Assembly (NCBI RefSeq): GCF_003402975.1
Contig: NZ_QURB01000010.1
Span: forward strand, 16,700-80,699
DNA: 64,000 nt
Direction: 5' to 3'
DNA from: Brumimicrobium aurantiacum
Lineage (GTDB): Bacteria; Bacteroidota; Bacteroidia; Flavobacteriales_D; Crocinitomicaceae
The notes below the pieces were generated by a model that saw nothing but the letters and a program-made list of their open reading frames with translations, was not told the origin of the DNA and made no database searches. Shown here in pieces: positions 17,822 through 25,935 of this stretch; within the stretch, counting starts at the first letter, position 1, and each line of letters begins with the position of its first letter. The translations under genes and the position numbers were made by a program.

Positions 17822-20615
17822 ATTCTTTAACTTTTATGGTGGTTTTCGTTCCTTCTTCATTGGAAGCTATTTCTAAATCTACACTAATTTCATTGAGGGA
17901 ATTAATATATGAAATACGTTTTTTAATGGCTTTCATCGCAAATGAATCTGGCTTTTTATTCTCAGCGTTAATTTGATTTGCTTTTTCTATTCCAATACCA
18001 TTATCGATGATTTCTAAGGAATAAGACAAGTCGTCAATTTTATGAAGAATGATGCTAATTTTCTTTTCGCCATGCTTATGTTTTAATCCGTGATGAATTG
18101 AATTTTCAGCAATTGGTTGTGTGATTAATGATGGAATTCTAAAGTCTTCTAAATCCATTTCTTCATTAATGTTCATCTCAATGATTAATTCATCTTCAAA
18201 ACGGTTTCTCTCTAATTCTAAATAGTTATTGAGAATATCTAACTCTTGTTTTAGAGAAATCAATTCTGTTTGTGAATAGTTTAAAATTCCTCGCATTAAT
18301 GAAGAAAATTTCTGAACCATTTTGAAGGCTGCACCTGTTTCTTTTTTTGCAATTTTCAATTGAATAGACGAAAGGGTATTGAAGACAAAATGTGGATTCA
18401 TTTGTGAACGAATTGCCGTTAGTTCTGATTTAAACAATCTTGTTTTTAATCGTTCTTCCTGAATTCGTTTTAGATTTTCTTTTTTCATCAAATTCAACCT
18501 TCTTTTTTGAATGACGATCAATAAAAAGGTAATGGAAATAAAAATAATAAGAATGAACCAAAAAGATTTGTAAAATGGAGCGTTAACATAGGTGTTTACA
18601 GAATGTTTTAGTGTGTTATCATTGGTTTCTAAGATAAATTGTAATACAGAATTCCCTTCAGGAACAAAGGCCAAATTAAACTGAAAAGCATTTTGTTGAT
18701 TTGGTTCTATCTTTGTCCATTCTCCTTCTTGATCTCCAATGGTATAGTATAAATCGTAATAGGTAAAGAAGGACAGGTCTTTATTTGATTTAAGATACAA
18801 CTCTAATCCATTGTTTTTATGTGATAAATTAATGGTTTTAGTAATAATTTCCCCATTCTTTTTGCTAACAATCAATGATATGTCGTGTGGAGGAGTTTTG
18901 TATAAGAATTGAGCATAGTTTTGAATAATGTAAACATCACTCAATGTGGTGATGTATAGATTATTGTTGCTTGTTGAAATAGAGACAATGTTTTTCCCTT
19001 TTGTAATAGCCGAAATAAAATTGATCTTTCTCCCTTTATTAAATGCAGCATTGAATAATACAACTTCACTTTTGTTATAACAAAGCACTTCATTATCATT
19101 TATTTTAACAACCTTACGAATGTTGGCTATAGGTAATTTAGTTGTTTTTCCTGAATGGTATCCAACAGCTTCTCCATTGAAATCAAACATGAATAAATCA
19201 CTGTTGAGTTCAAGTACTTCAGTGATGTTTCGTTTTTTTTCAACTGTACTTACAACCGAAAAATCATTGCGATTGACAATTTTTAAACCCGTTTTTGTAC
19301 CTAAATAAAATAGTTCATCTTTTGGATTATAATATATTGAATTATGCCACTTTCCTTTGTCAATTTTAATCCCTTGTGTCAAATTTTGAAAATCTTCAGA
19401 TGTAGCCACAAAAACATCACTATCTACATAAATATCTTTGGTGGAGTGAACCTTTTCTGTTTCAATTACAGTATATGTGTTTAAATCAATCACAAATAAT
19501 TGATCACAATAAACATATAAAAGGTCGTCTTTGTGTGCTATAGATTGTACTTCTCCATTTTTAGCCAAATGGATTACTTTCTTGATGTCTTGTTCGATGT
19601 TCCACGAAATAAGTGAACCGAGATTAGTTCCCAAAAATAAATTCCCATTCGTCAAATAAGAAGCTACAATTTTTTCCTTTCTTTGAAGTATAGAGCTAAT
19701 GTCATTTTTTAAAATGTTAATAGATGGAATTTGAAGAACTCCTTCATATTTTGTGCCCAACCAAATATTCTCAAATTGATCGGAAGACACTGCGTGGATC
19801 GGTGTTCCTCTAAAATAATGATTCCATTTTTTTTGATTAGGCATCCAAATAGATAAACCATCATTATGTCCAATGGAAATCAATCCATTTTCTTGAATTT
19901 TGATGTCGTATAGTTTTACATTTAAAAGCCGAATTGGCAAATCAAAGCGCATATTAATTTGACTAGAATTTTGATCAAATTCATATACAATGTTTTCAGA
20001 AACGAGGTAATTGTTTTCTTTAGATGTGAAGACCTTGCGAACTGACTTTTTAAATTGTGTTGGGGTTTTACATTGTTTTTGTAGGTTATATAAGTCAATT
20101 GTATTTTTGCTTTGTCGGATTAAGAAATTACCCTTTTTCGTTTTTATAAATCCATGATGATAATGGTCAATTCCAAAATCTATTTTCATAAAATCAGCTG
20201 TTTGACCAACAAAAAGTGATTTCGGAGTAGTAACAAAAATGGAATCTTTGATAACTATTAAGTCTTTGATGTTTTCTTCAAAATGTTGGATAAATAAAAG
20301 ACTATCATTTTTTAGACGATAAATGCTATTATTGAAGCTTAAAGCATAGACTTTTTCTTTTTGTAAATATATTTTATGAAAAGTTTCTTCTGTTTCACTA
20401 TGAAGTGGTGATAGCACTTTTCCTGTATATCTGAATAGCCCTTTTTCTGAGGCAATCAATATTTCATTCTTGGCTTTATATTCGACAATATCATATACAG
20501 TTCCGAAATTTTCATAGTCAATAGGAATAGTCATTGGTTCATTTTCCTGACTAAATAGAGGGAAACAAAGTAAAAATGTGATGAATGCTATTATGTAATG
20601 TTTAAACATATTCAA
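17814..20615 (-). CDS. Propeller-sensor histidine kinase (LytS-like)
   Basis: A 933-residue membrane sensor kinase. After a signal peptide (FITFLLCFPLFSQ) comes a large periplasmic part of beta-propeller repeats (for example FENIWLGTKYEGVLQIPS), then a Y_Y_Y-like beta-sandwich (about 580-670). One transmembrane helix follows at about 685-703 (FWFILIIFISITFLLIVIQ) and a coiled coil. The His_kinase domain has His742 in MNPHFVFNTLSSIQL; the ATPase domain has ENSIHHGLKHKHG (N box) and DNGIGIE (G box). This resembles hybrid-type propeller sensors that detect carbohydrates or other external ligands, but with a separate LytTR partner. The ligand is unknown. The neighbouring divergent operon of surface proteins is a plausible target. 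Confidence 0.92.
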   Translation of the reverse strand: MNMFKHYIIAFITFLLCFPLFSQENEPMTIPIDYENFGTVYDIVEYKAKNEILIASEKGLFRYTGKVLSPLHSETEETFHKIYLQKEKVYALSFNNSIYRLKNDSLLFIQHFEENIKDLIVIKDSIFVTTPKSLFVGQTADFMKIDFGIDHYHHGFIKTKKGNFLIRQSKNTIDLYNLQKQCKTPTQFKKSVRKVFTSKENNYLVSENIVYEFDQNSSQINMRFDLPIRLLNVKLYDIKIQENGLISIGHNDGLSIWMPNQKKWNHYFRGTPIHAVSSDQFENIWLGTKYEGVLQIPSINILKNDISSILQRKEKIVASYLTNGNLFLGTNLGSLISWNIEQDIKKVIHLAKNGEVQSIAHKDDLLYVYCDQLFVIDLNTYTVIETEKVHSTKDIYVDSDVFVATSEDFQNLTQGIKIDKGKWHNSIYYNPKDELFYLGTKTGLKIVNRNDFSVVSTVEKKRNITEVLELNSDLFMFDFNGEAVGYHSGKTTKLPIANIRKVVKINDNEVLCYNKSEVVLFNAAFNKGRKINFISAITKGKNIVSISTSNNNLYITTLSDVYIIQNYAQFLYKTPPHDISLIVSKKNGEIITKTINLSHKNNGLELYLKSNKDLSFFTYYDLYYTIGDQEGEWTKIEPNQQNAFQFNLAFVPEGNSVLQFILETNDNTLKHSVNTYVNAPFYKSFWFILIIFISITFLLIVIQKRRLNLMKKENLKRIQEERLKTRLFKSELTAIRSQMNPHFVFNTLSSIQLKIAKKETGAAFKMVQKFSSLMRGILNYSQTELISLKQELDILNNYLELERNRFEDELIIEMNINEEMDLEDFRIPSLITQPIAENSIHHGLKHKHGEKKISIILHKIDDLSYSLEIIDNGIGIEKANQINAENKKPDSFAMKAIKKRISYINSLNEISVDLEIASNEEGTKTTIKVKEYD

Positions 20616-20647
20616 AATTAATATAAAAAAAATCGATGGTTTTGTCG

Positions 20648-20677
20648 TTTAGCAATTATATCTGTTGTTCAGCAATT
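20648..20677. promoter_or_regulatory. Direct repeat, candidate LytTR site
   Basis: TTTAGCAATT (20648-20657) and TTCAGCAATT (20668-20677) are direct repeats exactly 20 bases apart in the 127-base gap between the divergent kinase gene and the 20743 operon. The similarity continues outwards (GTCG/GTTG on the left). The spacing suits LytTR regulators, but the sequence does not match the published LytTR consensus closely. Confidence 0.4.
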
Positions 20678-20742
20678 GCTTACAGATAATTTGACCTCTT
20701 CTTGTTTAATTTGCTCTGAATTTAAATTAAAATCAAAGAAAA

Positions 20743-21834
20743 ATGAACAAGTTAATCCTGTTTTTCGCATTACTGTGCCTTGGTAACTACACTGCTGCTC
20801 AATTAGGTGCGTTAAATAAAATGAAAAACAAAATCGAGAGTACTAAATCGAGTGTAAAGTCTGCATCAATGCCTGTTATTGGTGAAAAAGAATTGAATGA
20901 GCAAACTTATGCGGACCATGATCGATTGTTTGTGGCTGAAAATGGTCAAATGATTATTAAAGGAGTACACACTGCGGATTATACAGATGATATTGATTTC
21001 TCAGGCAATTATTATATCAACACTTTTGCCATTGAAGCTCCTGCCAATCAATTCAGTAAAGATACTACAAAAGCCTATTTAGGATTCGCCATTGAATATG
21101 ATCAAGAAAAACACACGATGCAAATTCATTGGGATGAAGGAAACTCAAATTATGCAATGGTACCAGATCGATATAAAAGTTCCGCTGATAAAGGAAATGT
21201 AATGTTCCAAATGGGAATGACAGGTGGTCCTTCTTCTTGGTATAATGGTGAATGCTTGCTTTTAGAACCAGGTGTAATTCTAATTGGTGCAAATGTTTAT
21301 CACAAAAATGATGAGATTGGGCATCAGTGGATGAACAATATTACACCAGAATCTTTCATCATCGCTGCCAAAGACACTACAAAGTTTAAAGAGTATCAAA
21401 AAAATGTAGAGTACACTTCTAAAGTTGTATTTGAAAAATTTGATGCTTTACGTGCCATGTGGAAAAACGATGAAATTAAAGATGCGAAGCCATTGCCTGC
21501 AGAAGGAATGAAAGACGCGGCTTTGAAATCTGACGCTTTGGCTTTGATTCAAAGAACTGCAAAAGGGTACAAATGGAAAGAAGAAGTAATCTATGCTTAT
21601 GTGACTTCAACAGATTGGGAAATTAAAAAACATCCTTTTACAGGGGCAACATTAAAACGAGTAGCCAAAGCTATTGTGGTAATGAAAACACCTCAAGGAA
21701 ATTATAAACGCGAAGGTTTTTACATCGCTCAAGATTATGTTGGAGGAGGAGACTTTGGAAAAACGTACATGTTGTATAACGACCAAAGAATCTACTATGT
21801 GAATCCAAATGATGCAATGAAATACAAAAACTAA
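20743..21834 (+). CDS. Secreted protein of unknown function
   Basis: A 363-residue protein with a signal peptide (LILFFALLCLGNYTAAQ). I do not recognise the family. A short Lys/Ser-rich helix (20-42) precedes a globular part with GNYYINTFAIEAP, GGPSSWYNGECLLLEPGVILIGANVYH and, near the end, SDALALIQRTAKGYKWKEEVIYAYVTSTDWEIKK in a larger segment ending YNDQRIYYVNP. There is no T9SS sorting domain, so it is probably periplasmic. It is first in a run of three genes in one direction (21-base gap to the next) and divergent from the sensor kinase, which suggests control by that system. Confidence 0.7.
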   Translation: MNKLILFFALLCLGNYTAAQLGALNKMKNKIESTKSSVKSASMPVIGEKELNEQTYADHDRLFVAENGQMIIKGVHTADYTDDIDFSGNYYINTFAIEAPANQFSKDTTKAYLGFAIEYDQEKHTMQIHWDEGNSNYAMVPDRYKSSADKGNVMFQMGMTGGPSSWYNGECLLLEPGVILIGANVYHKNDEIGHQWMNNITPESFIIAAKDTTKFKEYQKNVEYTSKVVFEKFDALRAMWKNDEIKDAKPLPAEGMKDAALKSDALALIQRTAKGYKWKEEVIYAYVTSTDWEIKKHPFTGATLKRVAKAIVVMKTPQGNYKREGFYIAQDYVGGGDFGKTYMLYNDQRIYYVNPNDAMKYKN

Positions 21835-21855
21835 TCAAAATAAATTAATTTAAAA

Positions 21856-23838
21856 ATGAAAAAAACAATTCTGATATTATCGGCTGTTGGGCTTTCTCTT
21901 TTAGGGAAGGAGTTAAATGCCCAACAAATACCAACTCAAGATTTAGTTGTAGAATATAAATTTGATACGGGTAATTTCATAGAAACGAGCGGGAGTTCCT
22001 ATAATGCAGGAGGTATAACTCCATCCCATACTGCTTCCTTTGTTCCTGGAATTGAACAAGGGACTAGCGCTATTTCGCCTGACGGAGCATCACTTAGTAA
22101 CGTAGGAAATATTACTTTTTCTGGAAATGTAAAAGAATATGTAGTTAGTTTTTGGTTTAAAGCAAATCAAGGAACTGGTGATTTTCAATTATTAGAATTA
22201 AAAGATCCAGGTAGTAGTAATGGTTTAACAATTGATGTATTAAACTTCAGTAATAACACTTCAGCTTTAACGGTTAGTCAAGCATCTATTGGAGTAAGCC
22301 CTACGGGTACTTATAATACGTTTGCAAGTTATTTAGATAATGAATGGCATCATTTAGTTGTAAAAATGGTGTATTGGACGAGTGGAGGAAAGTATTATTT
22401 ACGTACTTATCTTGATGATGTTGAAGTTTTGGATAAGCAATATACAGTTAGTTTAAGCAATGTTTGGGTTTTTGGAGGTTTAGATATTTATCTACCTTCA
22501 CAGAACATTGGAAATGGTACATCTCAAGGTTTAAAAATTGACAATTTCCGTTTTTATGAGTTCCCAATTACTCAAACGGATATAACTACATTATTTAACG
22601 AGAAAAACGCTTCTTCGAACTGTGCAAACATTGTAAACATCCCCGATGCTAATTTTAAAACTGCGTTATTAGAGCATGGTACAACAATTACAGGCAATGG
22701 AATTAGCACTATAGATACAGACGGAGATGGTGAAATTTGCGAAACAGAAGCGCAAGCCTATACAGGAAAGATATATGTACTAGGTCAAGGGGTAAACGAC
22801 CTTACAGGAATTGAAGCTTTTACTGCTTTAACACATTTAGATTGTTCTCAAAATAATTTAACTAATTTAGATGTTTCAGCAAATACAGCTTTATTAACAT
22901 TAAATTGTAGTTTTAACCAATTAACGAGTTTAAATGTTGCAAATGGCAACAATAATTATCTGTCAATGATGACTGCGTTTAATAATCCTAACTTAACTTG
23001 TATTCAACACGATACAGGGTATACACCTACTCCTTGGGTTCAAGGCCAAGGTTGGTTAAAAGATGCTACTGCAAGTTGGAGTACAAATTGTAATTCGAGC
23101 TGTGCAAACATTGTAAACATCCCCGATGCCAACTTTAAAGCCGCTTTATTAGCTCAGGGTACAACAATTACAGGTAATGGAATTAGCCCGATAGATACAG
23201 ACGGAGATGGTGAAATTTGCGAAACAGAAGCGCAAGCCTACACAGGAAATATACAAATACCAAGTCAAGGGATAAGCGACCTTACAGGAATTGAAGCTTT
23301 TACTGCTTTAACAGTATTAAACTGTTCTTCAAATCAATTAACTAATTTAGATGTTTCAGCAAATACAGCTTTATTAACATTAAATTGTACTTTTAACCAA
23401 TTAACCAGTTTAAATGTCGCCAATGGCAACAACAATAATATGTCAATGATGACTGCGTTTAATAATCCTAACTTAACTTGTATTCAACACGATACAGGGT
23501 ATACACCTACCCCTTGGGTTCAAGGCGAAGGCTGGTTAAAAGACGCTACTGCATCTTGGAGTGAAAATTGTGGTACAGCTGGGATTGAAGATTTTGATTC
23601 TGCTTTGAATATTTCTATTTATCCTAATCCTACAAATGGTGACTTCACAATAAACTTGGGAGAAACGATTGAATCTTTAACCGTTTACATTACGGATATT
23701 ACAGGGAAAGAAGTGTATTCCAATGGTTTTAAATCTACAGAAAAAGTAAATCTCAACTTGAACGATGCTCCTGGAGTTTATTTTGTAACAATTTTAGCGA
23801 ATGGATCACAGTTGAAATATAAACTAATCAAAAAATAA
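21856..23838 (+). CDS. LamG plus LRR-like repeat T9SS cargo protein
   Basis: A 660-residue surface or secreted protein. It has a signal peptide (LILSAVGLSLLGKELNAQ), then a concanavalin/LamG-like domain at about 25-245 (VVEYKFDTGN, EYVVSFWFKANQG, EWHHLVVKMVYW). Two 160-residue repeats (about 255-413 and 415-573) each hold an Asp-rich, calcium-loop-like DTDGDGEICETEAQAY and leucine-rich-like strands (LDCSQNNLTNLDVSANTALL). The T9SS type-A sorting domain starts ISIYPNPTNGDF. The repeats are near-identical at DNA level. It lies in an operon with the genes on both sides. Adhesion or polysaccharide binding is the likely role, by inference. Confidence 0.88.
   Translation: MKKTILILSAVGLSLLGKELNAQQIPTQDLVVEYKFDTGNFIETSGSSYNAGGITPSHTASFVPGIEQGTSAISPDGASLSNVGNITFSGNVKEYVVSFWFKANQGTGDFQLLELKDPGSSNGLTIDVLNFSNNTSALTVSQASIGVSPTGTYNTFASYLDNEWHHLVVKMVYWTSGGKYYLRTYLDDVEVLDKQYTVSLSNVWVFGGLDIYLPSQNIGNGTSQGLKIDNFRFYEFPITQTDITTLFNEKNASSNCANIVNIPDANFKTALLEHGTTITGNGISTIDTDGDGEICETEAQAYTGKIYVLGQGVNDLTGIEAFTALTHLDCSQNNLTNLDVSANTALLTLNCSFNQLTSLNVANGNNNYLSMMTAFNNPNLTCIQHDTGYTPTPWVQGQGWLKDATASWSTNCNSSCANIVNIPDANFKAALLAQGTTITGNGISPIDTDGDGEICETEAQAYTGNIQIPSQGISDLTGIEAFTALTVLNCSSNQLTNLDVSANTALLTLNCTFNQLTSLNVANGNNNNMSMMTAFNNPNLTCIQHDTGYTPTPWVQGEGWLKDATASWSENCGTAGIEDFDSALNISIYPNPTNGDFTINLGETIESLTVYITDITGKEVYSNGFKSTEKVNLNLNDAPGVYFVTILANGSQLKYKLIKK
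22616..23575 (+). repeat. 480-bp tandem duplication inside the LamG/LRR gene
   Basis: Two in-frame units, 22616-23095 and 23096-23575, with exactly 480-bp spacing (TGTGCAAACATTG at 22621 and 23101). They differ at scattered sites, mostly silent or conservative, so the duplication is fairly recent. Confidence 0.9.
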
Positions 23839-23844
23839 CTGAAA

Positions 23845-25404
23845 ATGAAAAGATTGTACATAACATTTTTGGCTATAGCAATAAGCTTGTCGGCTTCAGC
23901 GTTAAATAGATTTTATGTAGATGATGATGCTACCGGTAACAATGATGGAAGTTCATGGGTAGATGCCTATACAGATTTAAACGATGCGCTTTTGCACGTT
24001 GCAAGTTCGAGTAATTATATTGGAGCAGAAATATGGATTGCAGAAGGTTTTTACACACGACTATCTCAAAATCAAAGCTTCTTGGTGACTAATGATGCAC
24101 TTTTATATGGTGGATTTTCCGGTAATGAAACAGATCTTAATGAAAGAGATATACAAAATCATCCGACTATTATAAGCGGAGATGTAGATTGGAATGATAC
24201 TGGGGCACCAAGTAGTTCTAATTCAAGTATGTTGCTAAATGCAGCAAATGTATTTAAAGTTTCAAGTCCTAATCGTGCTTTGTTTGACGGATTAATTATA
24301 GAACGTGCATATAGTACAACTGAATCGGGTGGTGGTATTAATGTTATTAGTACTTCTCTTGAGAATCTGCAAATATCTAATTGTATTATCAGAGAAAATG
24401 TTGCTAAGAACAGAGCAGGTGTACTCTATTATTCTGATTTAAATGGTAGTGGCTTCTATCTATTTAACAATAGAATTGAAGATAACGTAAACACAGACGG
24501 TTCTTCATCATATACCATTGAATTTAGGGCTTCGAGTAGCAACTGGACGTATTCGGATGTTCATTTTGTAAACAACTTATTTAAAAACAATAGTTCAGAA
24601 TCTTCATTTCAAATGGGTACGTGCGCTAAGTTTACAGCTTTCGGCGGAAGCGACATTGATTTGTATTTAACAAACAACACATTCGTGGGCAACCCACAAA
24701 CTGGTACTAATACAAATAACGTTTCTTCACTTATTGTCTATCAACACGGAGGTGGGGGCAGTGCTCTTCACGCATTTGTGAACAATAATATTTTTTATAA
24801 TAATCCTGGAGCAAACGCTATTTTTGGAGAGAGTTTACAAGGTAGTAGCGTAACTGGTGAATTGAATATTTCCAATACAAGTTCTAATCAAAACGTACAG
24901 GATTTTGCAGATAACTTAAACTTGCTAAATACGCATGAAGTAACTTCTTCTCCTTTTGTTGATGCAGCGAATGAAGACTATACGCCAATAGCGGCATATC
25001 AAACAATTGGAGATTTAGCTTACTACGATAACCAGTTTTTAAACAACTCTTATCCGGGACAAGAATATCCAACAAGAGATCTGGCTGGCAATCCACGATT
25101 TGATGGACAGGGAAATCTTTCAATAGGGGCTTATCAATATGATGAAACTGCAAGTTTAGAGCATGTTGCAGAAGTTAATTTTAACGTGTTTCCTAATCCT
25201 TTTATAGAAGAAGTACACATTCAATCGAATTCTACAATTGAAAGTGTTGTAATTAGAAACACGATGGGTCAAGTGGTTTATGAATCACATGAGGTGAATT
25301 CGAAGAGTTATACCACTGACTTATCAGCGCTAGATGCAGGAGTATACTTCGTTAATGTTGAATATGTTGACCAGAAAGGCCAATCTAGTAAAATTGTTAA
25401 ATGA
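23845..25404 (+). CDS. Right-handed beta-helix T9SS cargo protein
   Basis: A 519-residue secreted protein. After a signal peptide (FLAIAISLSASAL) it begins FYVDDDATGNNDGSSWVDAYTDL, the usual opening of choice-of-anchor-Q/pectate-lyase-like beta-helix proteins. It continues with helix rungs (LQISNCIIRENVAKNRAGVLYY, LYLTNNTFVGNPQ, NNIFYNNPGANAIF). NPRFDGQGNLSIGAYQYDE marks the end of the helix, and a T9SS type-A domain follows from FNVFPNPFIEEV to the end. It starts six bases after the previous stop. No catalytic residues can be assigned, so enzyme activity is not claimed. Confidence 0.85.
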   Translation: MKRLYITFLAIAISLSASALNRFYVDDDATGNNDGSSWVDAYTDLNDALLHVASSSNYIGAEIWIAEGFYTRLSQNQSFLVTNDALLYGGFSGNETDLNERDIQNHPTIISGDVDWNDTGAPSSSNSSMLLNAANVFKVSSPNRALFDGLIIERAYSTTESGGGINVISTSLENLQISNCIIRENVAKNRAGVLYYSDLNGSGFYLFNNRIEDNVNTDGSSSYTIEFRASSSNWTYSDVHFVNNLFKNNSSESSFQMGTCAKFTAFGGSDIDLYLTNNTFVGNPQTGTNTNNVSSLIVYQHGGGGSALHAFVNNNIFYNNPGANAIFGESLQGSSVTGELNISNTSSNQNVQDFADNLNLLNTHEVTSSPFVDAANEDYTPIAAYQTIGDLAYYDNQFLNNSYPGQEYPTRDLAGNPRFDGQGNLSIGAYQYDETASLEHVAEVNFNVFPNPFIEEVHIQSNSTIESVVIRNTMGQVVYESHEVNSKSYTTDLSALDAGVYFVNVEYVDQKGQSSKIVK

Positions 25405-25935
25405 TTTTTAACTGAATACAACCAACAATCTAGATCTAAACTTTTTTGTATTTGGAATGAAAATACGATTAAGGTTGAATAATGAGTTCATTTTTACATG
25501 GGTTCTCCTAGTAATTAATGAAAATAACCAGTTACGTAGTTATGCGTAACTGGTTTTTTTAGTCTAAAACTCCATACTTTTATCGAATTCTTGCAGTACT
25601 TAATTGATGAAGAGTTTGCATGGAAATAATTCGAACTTGAATTGCTATTCAATCGTCCCGCTTCAAAAAGGTTTGGATATTCCAAGCTGAATCCCATTTC
25701 ATGAGTTAAGCGTCTTAATTATTAAATTTTACGATTATTGGATGGTTTTGCTATTCTCTTGTTCTTAGTGCTTTATAAAATCAAGAATATTATCAACTCT
25801 AAATTCTATCGGACATCACAATTTGGTAACATTCAAATCATCGGTCTTCTAACTTTTCATTCTATCTTCGCGGCTCGAAAAAAATATTAATTAAATTTTC
25901 GCACGATTGCGATTAAAAAACAACCTCTATTTAAA
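25405..25935. other. Intergenic region before the repeat protein gene
   Basis: 531 bases. It holds the operon terminator at 25526-25560 and, near the right end, TATCTTCG (25862-25869), a loose -7 match about 66 bases before the next ATG. Only short frames under 61 codons without family likeness occur. Nothing else is recognised. Confidence 0.6.
25526..25560 (+). terminator. Terminator of the 20743-25404 operon
   Basis: AACCAGTTACG (25526-25536) and CGTAACTGGTT (25545-25555) pair perfectly over 11 bases; loop of eight, then a T run to 25560. Confidence 0.92.

Noticed and set aside
25515..25697. 60-codon minus-strand frame in the 25.4-25.9 kb gap
   Set aside because: It runs through the strong operon terminator and shows no signal peptide or family pattern.
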